A stretch of DNA of 64,000 nucleotides, from assembly GCA_012839815.1 (NCBI GenBank), contig DUMQ01000130.1, positions 1 to 64,000 on the forward strand. The letters run 5' to 3'. Source of the DNA: Bacillota bacterium. Lineage in GTDB: Bacteria > Bacillota > SHA-98 > Ch115 > JABLXJ01. Of this stretch, positions 1 to 8,273 are shown in pieces. Below the pieces are notes generated by a model, which worked only from the letters and a program-made list of their open reading frames with translations, searched no databases and was not told the DNA's origin. The translations under genes and the position numbers were made by a program. How positions within the stretch are numbered: the stretch's first letter is position 1; each line of letters starts with the position of its first letter.

Positions 1-216
1 CGTGACGGGGCCTTTTGAAATTTGGCAAGGCCCTCGCGCCAAGTTTCAACGGAGGCGCGCCGCAAGCGCGCCGTCCCCGGAACGCAAGCACCGGCATCCC
101 CTGGCAAAACGGCGATAATCTTCGAACTTACACTTAGCCGCGTCCGCTGGGCGGAGAAATGCGCGACACCCTATGCGAGTGCCAAAAAGGACAGAGATTT
201 TTGCGCACCAACTTAG
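1..216. repeat. Dispersed modular inverted-repeat element, copy A (truncated by window start; central segment plus right arm)
   Basis: Shares long stretches with 43740-44126 (gcaccggca...aatcttcgaac.tacacttag...agagatttttgcgcac.aact). The central segment (1-87) is in opposite orientation relative to the right arm. Confidence 0.85.
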
Positions 217-231
217 AATAAAACCTCAGGC

Positions 232-600
232 CAAAAACAAAAACCTTCTCGCCTCAAGGACGAGAAGGTAATCTCGCGGTACCACCCTGATTGGCTCGCA
301 GGCTGTGGAATGTGATAGGTCGAGCAACCTGCGTGCCCACTCATTCTCTCAAGGTACGGGGCAGACTCCCGGATTCCTATCTACCCGATACCCGCTCCTA
401 TATAACGGTTGGAGATCCGTCCCGGCCTACTTGCCCAACGCGGGCACCCACACCAACCAGGCGTTCAGCCGGAAGCTCGAGGGCGAACTTCGATCGCGCT
501 CCCGTCATCGTGCTCGCACCTTGCCACGACTCTCTTTGGCGGGCCCTGCGACCTACTCTTCCCCGTCATCGCATTTCCCGTATTCACACTGCCGATTTTG
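232..600 (-). promoter_or_regulatory. T-box leader with terminator, for a gene left of the window on the minus strand
   Basis: Reverse complement contains AGGGTGGTACCGCG (275-288), followed by hairpin ACCTTCTCGTCCTTGAGGCGAGAAGGT and a T-rich run. Upstream GATGACGGGGAAGAGTA resembles a T-box 5' region. The 5' boundary is approximate. Confidence 0.85.
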
Positions 601-841
601 CTTATATTAACTTTAGCATAAATCGCCCCGGCGCCAAAGGGCGAAACCAGCGTACCAAAGGCCATGACAGGCGCCAGTCTCGGGAGTTAAACTAGTTTAC
701 AGCCTCTTGTGTTGTATTATGCGTTCTCTGACCTCGTTATCCAGTTTAGTGTACAGCGGACGCGGCCGGGGGGCAGACCTTTCCGCTGCGCACTAACTCT
801 GCACAGATGGCACAGATATTGATCGGGGGAAGCATCGAACC

Positions 842-2107
842 GTGCTGACCAGGAGGGAATTCATTAAACTCTGTTTCGCCGGTATAGCTGCCTTGAGTCT
901 CTCAGACCTGATCATACCTGAGCTGGCTCGGGCGTTCCAGGCCATAGGGGGGAAGCCCACGGTGATATGGCTCGAGGTCATGACCTGCGCTGGGGACTTC
1001 ATGTCGTTCCTGAATGCGCTGCATCCTGACCTCCGGGAGCTCCTCTTTGCCACCATTGACTTGCGCTACAGCAACACGCTGATGGCAGGGGAAGGACGCG
1101 TGGCCATATCGGAACTTGAGGACCTCGCCGCCAGGGGAAAGGGCGATTACATCCTGATAGTTGAGGGTACTGTGCCGACCAGGGATGGCGGGGTATATGG
1201 CCTGATCGGGCACCACCCTGATGGCCGGCCCTTCACCGACCTGGAGGCCGTCCGCATGCTTGGCGGAGGCGCAAGATATCTGATCTCGGCCGGGACGTGC
1301 GCGTCGTTCGGCGGCCCCTATGCTGCAAACCCGAATCCATCGGGGTCGCGGTCCGTGAGCGCGGTCCTCGGTAGGCAGCTGGTGAGGGAGCGCCTGGTCA
1401 ACGTGCCGGGTTGCCCGGTCCACCCCGACTGGCTTGTCGGGACCCTGGCTCACTTGTTACTCTATGGCATGCCGGAGCTGGACGCGTATCGCAGGCCGGG
1501 CCTGTTTTATGGCTCCCTGATCCACGACCGTTGCCCCCGCAGACAGCACTTCGATGATGGGGAGTTTGCCACCCGGCCCGGCGAAGAGAAATGCGTCTAC
1601 AGGATAGGATGCAAAGGTCCCGTTACCTTTGCCGACTGCCCCACGAGGAAGTGGAACAGCGGCCATACGAACTGGCCGGTGGGGGCAAATACGCCGTGTA
1701 TAGGCTGCGTGAGCCCGGGCTTCCCCGACAGGACGTCGCCGTTCTTTGCTCACCTGCCAGATATCCATATCCCAGGCGTTAAAAGAACAGCCAATACGGT
1801 CGGCGCCGCGGCTGGGATCGCGGCTGCTGCAGGTATAGGCGCCCATGCCGTCACGAGCGCCCTTGTGGGAAGGCTTTCGAGGAACATGGTCGAGGGGACG
1901 GAGGGGAAGCCGGCCGATGCTGGTAACGGGGAGGGCGGTGCCCCTGCCGTCGCCGGGCGTCCTGGGGCTGGTGGGAGCGTTGATTCCATTGGGTACAGGC
2001 GGAGACCTCGTGGCATTCTTGGAAGGCTGCTCGCGCGAGTGCGGGCTATGCGGGTTATAGGGAGGCCCGGGCGACAGGGTGGGCGACGCGGCCGGAAGGA
2101 GAGCTAA
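842..2107 (+). CDS. [NiFe] hydrogenase small subunit, Tat-exported, with hydrophobic and low-complexity C-terminal extension
   Basis: N-terminal TRREFIK Tat motif; Fe-S Cys motifs (GTCASFGG, PGCPVHP, CIGCVSPGFPD); precedes the large subunit. Confidence 0.9.
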   Translation: MLTRREFIKLCFAGIAALSLSDLIIPELARAFQAIGGKPTVIWLEVMTCAGDFMSFLNALHPDLRELLFATIDLRYSNTLMAGEGRVAISELEDLAARGKGDYILIVEGTVPTRDGGVYGLIGHHPDGRPFTDLEAVRMLGGGARYLISAGTCASFGGPYAANPNPSGSRSVSAVLGRQLVRERLVNVPGCPVHPDWLVGTLAHLLLYGMPELDAYRRPGLFYGSLIHDRCPRRQHFDDGEFATRPGEEKCVYRIGCKGPVTFADCPTRKWNSGHTNWPVGANTPCIGCVSPGFPDRTSPFFAHLPDIHIPGVKRTANTVGAAAGIAAAAGIGAHAVTSALVGRLSRNMVEGTEGKPADAGNGEGGAPAVAGRPGAGGSVDSIGYRRRPRGILGRLLARVRAMRVIGRPGRQGGRRGRKES

Positions 2108-2134
2108 GAAGGAACCTGGAAAGGAACTCATGGT

Positions 2135-3544
2135 ATGAGCGAGCGAGTGATGATAAGCCCTGTAACGAGGCTTAATGGCTTTTGGAGAGTCGATGTTCTA
2201 ATAGAAGATGGGATCGTGAAGGACGCATGGAGCAGCGGGATCTTCTTCAGGGGTTTTGAGCTCATCCTGGAGGGACGTGAACCAAGAGATGCCATATACC
2301 TCACCGAACGCATCTGCGGAATCTGCTCGTCGGCCCACGGCATGGCCTCATCGCGCGCCCTTGAGAACGCGTGTGGGGTGGAGGCGCCGCGAAACGGGGT
2401 GCTCATGCGCAACCTCATCTTCGCCGTTGACATGCTCCAGAACCATATCAGGCACTTTTACCTGCTGGCTGTCCCCGATTTCGTGGAGGGGCCCGATATG
2501 CCGCCTTTTCTGCCGAGGTATAACGTTGATTTCAGGCTTTCAAAGAGCGCAACCGAGCGCATCATGGCCAACTACCTGGAAAGCCTGAAGCTGACCCGGG
2601 AGTTCATGGAGATCCAGGCCAACCTGGGTGGCAAGTCGCCTCACACTCATGGAATCCTGGCGGGGGGTGCACCGGTCGCGCCTGACGCGGACAAGATCAG
2701 GTACAGCCTCTCGGTGGTGGATAGGGCCAGGAAGTTCATCACAGAGAAATATATCCCGGATGTATATACCCTGGGCGAGGCCTACCCGGATTATTACGAG
2801 ATCGGAAAGGGCCATGGGAATTTTCTAATCTATGATTTATTCCCCCAGACGCAGCCAGACGGGGGCCCGGTCCACAAGGGCGGGGTCATGATCGACGGCA
2901 GGCTGGAGAGTCTCGATATCGGCGCTATAACCGAACATGTGAGATTCTCGTGGTTTTCACCGGAGGACGGGCCTCGCAAGCCGGAGGCGGGGTCAACCCA
3001 CCCCGATACCAGGAAGGTCGATGCCTACTCCTGGGTGAAAGCCCCGCGCTACAGGGGAAAGGCCGTTGAGACGGGCCCCCTGGCGGTCCAGTGGATCGCC
3101 AGGGGTTATAGGCGGGGGATATCGGTTATGGACAGGCACGTGGCCAGGGCTTTAATGACAAAGGAGACCGCCGAGCTGATACGCGAGTGGCTGCTCTCGC
3201 TCGAGCCCGGTAAGCCGGTTTTCGAGCCGTATGAGATACCGGCTGAGGCCGAGGGGGTAGGCGCGGTCGAGGCATTCAGGGGCGGGCTCGGACACTGGGT
3301 GAAAATCGAGGGGCGGCGGATAGCCAGGTACCAGATCGTCACGCCTTCCGCCTGGAATTGCTCCCCGCGGGATGATTCGGGGCAGCGAGGGGCTGTTGAA
3401 GAGGCACTGGTCGGTACGCCTGTGAAAGACCCAAGGGCCCCTATCGAGGTTGGGCGGGTCATCAGGTCGTTCGATCCGTGCCTGGCGTGCGCTGCTCACG
3501 TGATTCGCTCCGATGGCTCACGCGAGGATATCAGGATCAGCTAA
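2135..3544 (+). CDS. [NiFe] hydrogenase large subunit
   Basis: N-terminal RICGICSSAH and C-terminal DPCLACAAHVIR motifs. Confidence 0.95.
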   Translation: MSERVMISPVTRLNGFWRVDVLIEDGIVKDAWSSGIFFRGFELILEGREPRDAIYLTERICGICSSAHGMASSRALENACGVEAPRNGVLMRNLIFAVDMLQNHIRHFYLLAVPDFVEGPDMPPFLPRYNVDFRLSKSATERIMANYLESLKLTREFMEIQANLGGKSPHTHGILAGGAPVAPDADKIRYSLSVVDRARKFITEKYIPDVYTLGEAYPDYYEIGKGHGNFLIYDLFPQTQPDGGPVHKGGVMIDGRLESLDIGAITEHVRFSWFSPEDGPRKPEAGSTHPDTRKVDAYSWVKAPRYRGKAVETGPLAVQWIARGYRRGISVMDRHVARALMTKETAELIREWLLSLEPGKPVFEPYEIPAEAEGVGAVEAFRGGLGHWVKIEGRRIARYQIVTPSAWNCSPRDDSGQRGAVEEALVGTPVKDPRAPIEVGRVIRSFDPCLACAAHVIRSDGSREDIRIS

Positions 3545-3615
3545 GTTAGTGCGCAAAAATCTCTGCATTTTGGGGCACTCGCATAGGGTGTCTCGCATCT
3601 CTCCGCCCGGCGGAC
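3541..3615. repeat. Dispersed modular inverted-repeat element, copy E (outer right-arm fragment, reversed)
   Basis: ctaagttagtgcgcaaaaatctctgc...gcactcgcatagggtgtctcgcatctctccgcccggcggac matches the reverse complement of the outer right arms of copies A and D. Confidence 0.85.
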
Positions 3616-3738
3616 GGTTCAGGGGTGCATATAGGTCAGGGGTGGGATAGGCGGGGATGGGTAGTCCAGGATTGAGGAGAGTAAGATAGGGAAGTATAGA
3701 GTAATGTAGAGTAGAGCTGGTCAGGGGGTGCAAACACG

Positions 3739-4449
3739 GTGCGGAAATTAGGCACAGGGACGCGAGAATTCAAAAAGGTCCTGCTCAACCCGGCGCCTGT
3801 CAGGATATTTCACTGGACATTTGCCACCTGCATAATCATCTTGCTCGCTACGGGCTTTTATATATCGCGACCGGTTGACATTATAGCCTTCATGGACATG
3901 AACCTCGCCCGGCTGCTGCATTCGTCCGCGGCTTTCGTTGCCATGGCCGCAGTAGTCGTCCGGGTCTACTGGGCGCTCTTCTCCGGGGATTACAGGGAGT
4001 TTTTGATTCCAAGCCAGGACATCAGGGACCTTGGGGGCTTCTTCCGGTACTACCTCTTTGTCTCGGATCACATGCCCTTGAGGGGAAGATACAACGTGGG
4101 ACAGAAGATAACCTACGGGAGCTGGCTGGTGGCATTCATTTTTCAGGTTATATCGGGGTTCATTCTGCGCTCCCCGCACAGCCTGGCCCGGGCTGCGAGG
4201 CTATTCGGGAACCTGCAGGTGGTGAGGCTGCTGCATTTTGGCGTAGCGGTCTGGTTCCTCGTCACCGTGCTGGTGCATGTTTATCTCGCATTGACTGAGG
4301 ACCCCGGGCGGCTGCAGGCGATGTTCACAGGCTATGTGCGCCTGCCGGTGAGGGCTGGCTCTCTGAACGCAGGGGTCGGGGCAGGCGGGGACACTATAGC
4401 TCCGAGAGAGGTGGCAAAGGGAGGGCGAGAGGGGGCCAGAGGAAGTTAG
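3739..4449 (+). CDS. [NiFe] hydrogenase cytochrome b subunit (HyaC/HydC-like)
   Basis: Multi-TM protein with RIFHWTFA...LLHSSAAF...LLHFGVAVWF...HVYLAL His-containing helices; follows small and large subunits. Confidence 0.85.
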   Translation: MRKLGTGTREFKKVLLNPAPVRIFHWTFATCIIILLATGFYISRPVDIIAFMDMNLARLLHSSAAFVAMAAVVVRVYWALFSGDYREFLIPSQDIRDLGGFFRYYLFVSDHMPLRGRYNVGQKITYGSWLVAFIFQVISGFILRSPHSLARAARLFGNLQVVRLLHFGVAVWFLVTVLVHVYLALTEDPGRLQAMFTGYVRLPVRAGSLNAGVGAGGDTIAPREVAKGGREGARGS

Positions 4450-4479
4450 GAGGGCGGCACGAGGGTAAAAAGAAATGGC

Positions 4480-4713
4480 ATGAAGGAAGGTGAGAGTGTG
4501 TTTCCGAGTATAGGAATTCCCGAGCTTGTTTTGATCCTGGTTATCGCGCTCGTCGTGTTCGGGCCGGCCAGGCTCCCGGAGATAGGGAGGGCCCTCGGGC
4601 AGGCTATCCGCTCGTTTAAAGGGGCGCTAAATGATATAGAGAAGGTCATGGATGAGGAAGCCGCCAGGCAGGGAGAGGAACCTGAAAAGGTCCGGCGAAC
4701 TCCCGCGCACTGA
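4480..4713 (+). CDS. tatA: Sec-independent translocase TatA/E-like protein
   Basis: FPSIGIPELVLILVIALVVFGPARLPEIGRALGQAIRSFK is typical TatA. Confidence 0.9.
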   Translation: MKEGESVFPSIGIPELVLILVIALVVFGPARLPEIGRALGQAIRSFKGALNDIEKVMDEEAARQGEEPEKVRRTPAH

Positions 4714-4799
4714 TCTGGATGCTCGCTGGCTTAACGTTTCTATTGCCTGCGGTGCCGCGGTCAGCACAGGAAGCTACTAAGTAAAGAGGAAAGTAGCTA

Positions 4800-5300
4800 T
4801 CAGGAAAGTGACTGTGAGTGGCTGCCGAGGAACTGTGTGATGTTGCTGACGATCCCGGGCAGTGCGTGCTCCAGTTCGTCTGACAGGCCGACGCCGTAGT
4901 CGATTACGGCTGGCTCTATCCCGAAGATAACAGTCGGGCACAGAGGACCCAGCTGCCTCGCATACCAGAGAAGCTGGGGGACGCCAAGGTCGTGGGCTGA
5001 GATCACGGGGAACCCCTGGGACATCACGCGCCCGGGGTGCGCAAGTGGCACCCGGGACGCCGGGGGCTCCCCGGGGCTGATCCGGTAGAGCGACCCCGGT
5101 CTCCCGCCTCTTATCATGGCATCTACGATGACCAGGTAGCGCGCGCGGCCGATGGCGGGGAGGAGATCGAGACCCGCGACCCCGGCCTCCAGGATCTCAA
5201 CGTCGCCGGCGAGCGGGCGCTTCATGAGCTCCCGGACCACCCAGACGCCAACGCCTTCGTCCCTTAGTAAGATATTCCCGATGCCCAGGATAACGCTCAT
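4800..5300 (-). CDS. Hydrogenase maturation protease (HyaD/HycI family)
   Basis: MSVILGIGNILLRDEGVGVWVVRELM...EAGVAGLDLLPAIGRARYLVIVDAM. Confidence 0.9.
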   Translation of the reverse strand: MSVILGIGNILLRDEGVGVWVVRELMKRPLAGDVEILEAGVAGLDLLPAIGRARYLVIVDAMIRGGRPGSLYRISPGEPPASRVPLAHPGRVMSQGFPVISAHDLGVPQLLWYARQLGPLCPTVIFGIEPAVIDYGVGLSDELEHALPGIVSNITQFLGSHSQSLS

Positions 5301-5731
5301 ACGTTTTCACCAGGGCCTCCCGGGAGAGGTATTACTCGAGATGCTATAGAAACCACGAACCTTGCATCGGCTCGTGCCCTTTCAGCATCCTCTCTGATAT
5401 ATTCCTCCGTAGGAATGAAATCTACGTCTCCATAAAAAGCGAACTCCCGCTCCTTGCGGAGCCACTTGGATATCTCGGCTAGCCGGGCTATGTTCTCCCT
5501 GACGGGGCCGGGCAGGCGTTCTCTGAATTCAACCAGGAAGTTCCCTACATCGTGTTGCTTAGGGGGATCGATGCCGGCCTGTCTCAGGATGCCCTTCAGT
5601 ACCAGCTCGACTATCTCCTGGGCCTCCCGGATAACATCAGAATAATCCTCCAGGTCCATCAGGGTGTCCAGCGCAGCGAGACGCTTCGTGGCCTTTATCA
5701 GGTAGCTCTGGGCGAGCGTATGTAAGGTCAT
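5297..5731 (-). CDS. HEPN-domain protein
   Basis: Helical protein with IREAQEIVELVLKGILRQAGIDPPKQHDVGNFL HEPN signature; 4-bp overlaps with both neighbours. Confidence 0.85.
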   Translation of the reverse strand: MTLHTLAQSYLIKATKRLAALDTLMDLEDYSDVIREAQEIVELVLKGILRQAGIDPPKQHDVGNFLVEFRERLPGPVRENIARLAEISKWLRKEREFAFYGDVDFIPTEEYIREDAERARADARFVVSIASRVIPLPGGPGENV

Positions 5732-6255
5732 AGTCCGATATCCTCCCCCGGTCTATAGTCCGGCTTGAGATCCCAGTACCAGGCGTTGGCCCTGAATACC
5801 CTCCGGGCTTTAAGCTGATTGAGTTTAGCCTTCAATCTTTCTAGGAAATCACCCATAAAGTTCTGAGGGTCGTACAGGATGATGGCGTCCTGAGTCATAT
5901 CGAGGAATAACAGGGAACCCCTCTGGATTTCCTCGGGAGTCTTCAGAATCGCCGAGAGCTCAGTCTCAACCCCCAGACGCCGGAGGCGCGCCAGCTCAGG
6001 TAGGACTAATTGCTCCACACGATTAAACTCGTCCATGCGCTTGAGACGCCCCGGCGGGAGGTCTCGCGCCACCACTAGGATGTCTATATCGGAATCAGGG
6101 CGCGCGGTACCGCGCCCTACAGAGCCGAATATTACTACGGAGATCAGGCGGTCACCGTACACCTTTAGGAGGGCTTCGAGCGCCCTGTTGAGAATAGTCT
6201 CATAGCGTTTCTGCATCGGGCAAGGTGCCTCCCGGACATGGTCGAATGTTGGCAT
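5728..6255 (-). CDS. MNT-family minimal nucleotidyltransferase
   Basis: VVIFGSVGRGTARPDSDIDILVV motif; paired with the HEPN gene. Confidence 0.9.
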   Translation of the reverse strand: MPTFDHVREAPCPMQKRYETILNRALEALLKVYGDRLISVVIFGSVGRGTARPDSDIDILVVARDLPPGRLKRMDEFNRVEQLVLPELARLRRLGVETELSAILKTPEEIQRGSLLFLDMTQDAIILYDPQNFMGDFLERLKAKLNQLKARRVFRANAWYWDLKPDYRPGEDIGL

Positions 6256-6474
6256 CCTCTACCATAACTATATAATTTGTGTTCTCATATTGCAATATAC
6301 AAACATAACTTCTTAGCCATGTGCGACAAGTGGAAGGTTTTTATGTCATACACTACCGCACTTTTTGCTGACTTTCGTCGAGAATTATGTTACAATACCT
6401 CTGGGCTAAATTATTCGTAGAAGTTCCCGGTTTTCAGCGGGTGTTCCTCACAGGGGATTTGGGGGAAGGTTCCA

Positions 6475-7356
6475 TTGAGGAGGGTATCTTCAACGTTCTC
6501 GCGGATTACACTCCAGGCTGCACCGCGGGTTGCGCGCTTCCTATTCATCATTTTCATCATCGGACTGGCCCTGGCTGCCCTGGGGGGGTGCGGCCTGAGG
6601 CGGGGCCGGCCGGACGTTGGCGGCGCCCACCAGTCCATCACTCTTGCGGGGTCGACATCGGTTCAGCCCTTTGCTGAGCTCCTGGCGGACGAATTTATGA
6701 AGAGCCACCCCGGCATAATCGTAAACGTCCAGGGTGGAGGGTCGAGCGCCGGAGCCAGGGCCGCCCTGACGGGCGTGGCCCAGATCGGCATGTTATCGCG
6801 GGAGCTGGAGGGTGAGGAGAAATCCCTGCATCGTATAGTCATCGCTCGAGATGCGATAGCTATTGTCGTTCACCCCTCCAACCCTATCGATGACCTCAGC
6901 GTAGCCCAGATCCGGGCGATCTTCGCGGGCGAGATTACCAACTGGTCGCAGGTTGGGGGCCCGCATCGCGAGATCCACGTAGTAAGCCGCGAGGAGGGAT
7001 CGGGAACCCGCGGCTCCTTTGACGAGATGATTATGGGGAGCGCGGAGGTGACACCCGGCGCTGTGGTCCAGGATTCAAACGGAGCCGTGCGCGAGACGGT
7101 AGCGGGCGATCCTTCGGCCATAGGCTACCTATCCCTGGGGCTCGTCGACAAGCGAGTAAAGGGCGTCAGGATCTCAGGGGTAGCCCCGACCGTGGCGAAT
7201 GTGGAGAGGGGAGCCTACGGCATAGTGAGGCCATTCCTCTTCGCCACGCGGGGCCGCCCCGGTGAGGCGGCTCAGGAATTCATAGATTTCGCCTTAAGCA
7301 GGGCCGGCCAGAGGCTGCTGGCAGCCGAGGGCCTGGTCCCTGTGGCCCGTGATTAG
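6475..7356 (+). CDS. pstS: Phosphate ABC transporter substrate-binding protein
   Basis: ITLAGSTSVQPFAELLADEFMKSHPGIIVNVQGGGSSAG...REEGSGTRGSFDEM; lipoprotein-like N-terminus. TTG start assumed. Confidence 0.9.
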   Translation: MRRVSSTFSRITLQAAPRVARFLFIIFIIGLALAALGGCGLRRGRPDVGGAHQSITLAGSTSVQPFAELLADEFMKSHPGIIVNVQGGGSSAGARAALTGVAQIGMLSRELEGEEKSLHRIVIARDAIAIVVHPSNPIDDLSVAQIRAIFAGEITNWSQVGGPHREIHVVSREEGSGTRGSFDEMIMGSAEVTPGAVVQDSNGAVRETVAGDPSAIGYLSLGLVDKRVKGVRISGVAPTVANVERGAYGIVRPFLFATRGRPGEAAQEFIDFALSRAGQRLLAAEGLVPVARD

Positions 7357-7406
7357 GCCATCGGGTAATCAACGGAGGAGTCTCGTCAGGGTTGGAAGGT
7401 GATCCA

Positions 7407-8273
7407 ATGCGTTACCCAATGCGTTACAGGGAAGCGGTTATCGAGAAGACGCTGGTTATAGTTGCGCTTTCAGCTATAGCGGTCCTCGGCCTTATCATCC
7501 TCTTCATCTTTAAGGAGGGCTCGCCCATAATGGCCAGGATCGGGGTAATTCGTTTCATCGCCGGTGCAAAGTGGGCGCCGAGCCGCGGGGTGTTTGGTAT
7601 TCTCCCGATGATCTGGGGGTCGATCTGGGTGACCCTTGGGGCGCTCATCATAGGCGTGCCCCTGGGGCTTGCATGCGCCATCTTTCTCGCTGAGATGGCG
7701 CCCGCTAGGGCCAGCGCGATTTTGAAGCCGGCTGTCGAGCTCCTGGCCGGCATCCCCTCGGTGGTTTATGGCTTCATAGGCCTTGTTGTCCTGGTCCCGT
7801 TCATCCGTCGGTGGTTCGGCGGGCCAGGGTTCTCCGTCCTTGCGGCCGCCATTGTGCTCGGGATAATGATCCTACCGACCATCATAAGTATATCCTTTGA
7901 TGCCTTTAAGGCGGTGCCCGTCGCCTACAGGGACGGTATGTTAGCCCTTGGCGCCACAAGGTGGCAGGCCATACGGATGGTAATCCTGCCTGCTGCAAGA
8001 CCCGGTATCGTTGCCGCAGTTATCCTCGGGATGGGACGAGCTGTCGGCGAGACCATGGCGGTCATAATGGTCGCCGGGAATGCTACGAAGATACCATCAT
8101 CCATCCTGGCGCCGGTCAGGACTCTGACCAGCAATATAGCCCTGGAGATGGGCTATGCGGCGGGGGAACACAGGGAGGCGCTCTTTGCCACGGGCATAGT
8201 CCTCTTTGTCGTCATCGCCCTCTTGAACCTTACGGCGCGTCTATTTGCAACCGGTGGGAGGGTTGCCCGGTGA
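7407..8273 (+). CDS. pstC: Phosphate ABC transporter permease
   Basis: PstC-like TM protein with GIPSVVYGFIGLVVLVPF and GATRWQAIRMVILPAARPGI. Confidence 0.9.
   Translation: MRYPMRYREAVIEKTLVIVALSAIAVLGLIILFIFKEGSPIMARIGVIRFIAGAKWAPSRGVFGILPMIWGSIWVTLGALIIGVPLGLACAIFLAEMAPARASAILKPAVELLAGIPSVVYGFIGLVVLVPFIRRWFGGPGFSVLAAAIVLGIMILPTIISISFDAFKAVPVAYRDGMLALGATRWQAIRMVILPAARPGIVAAVILGMGRAVGETMAVIMVAGNATKIPSSILAPVRTLTSNIALEMGYAAGEHREALFATGIVLFVVIALLNLTARLFATGGRVAR

Noticed and set aside
22-216. 64-aa ORF 'MARPSRQVSTEARRKRAVPGTQ...' that resembles the start of the minus-strand ORF 42891-43973 and ORF 24976-25431
   Set aside because: The shared peptide is a by-product of the dispersed intergenic repeat; there is no RBS or domain support, and the longer ORF is mostly antisense to tldE.
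7961-8269. N-terminal extension of the PstA ORF
   Set aside because: It lies wholly within pstC in another frame; GTG 8270 overlapping the pstC stop is the sensible start.
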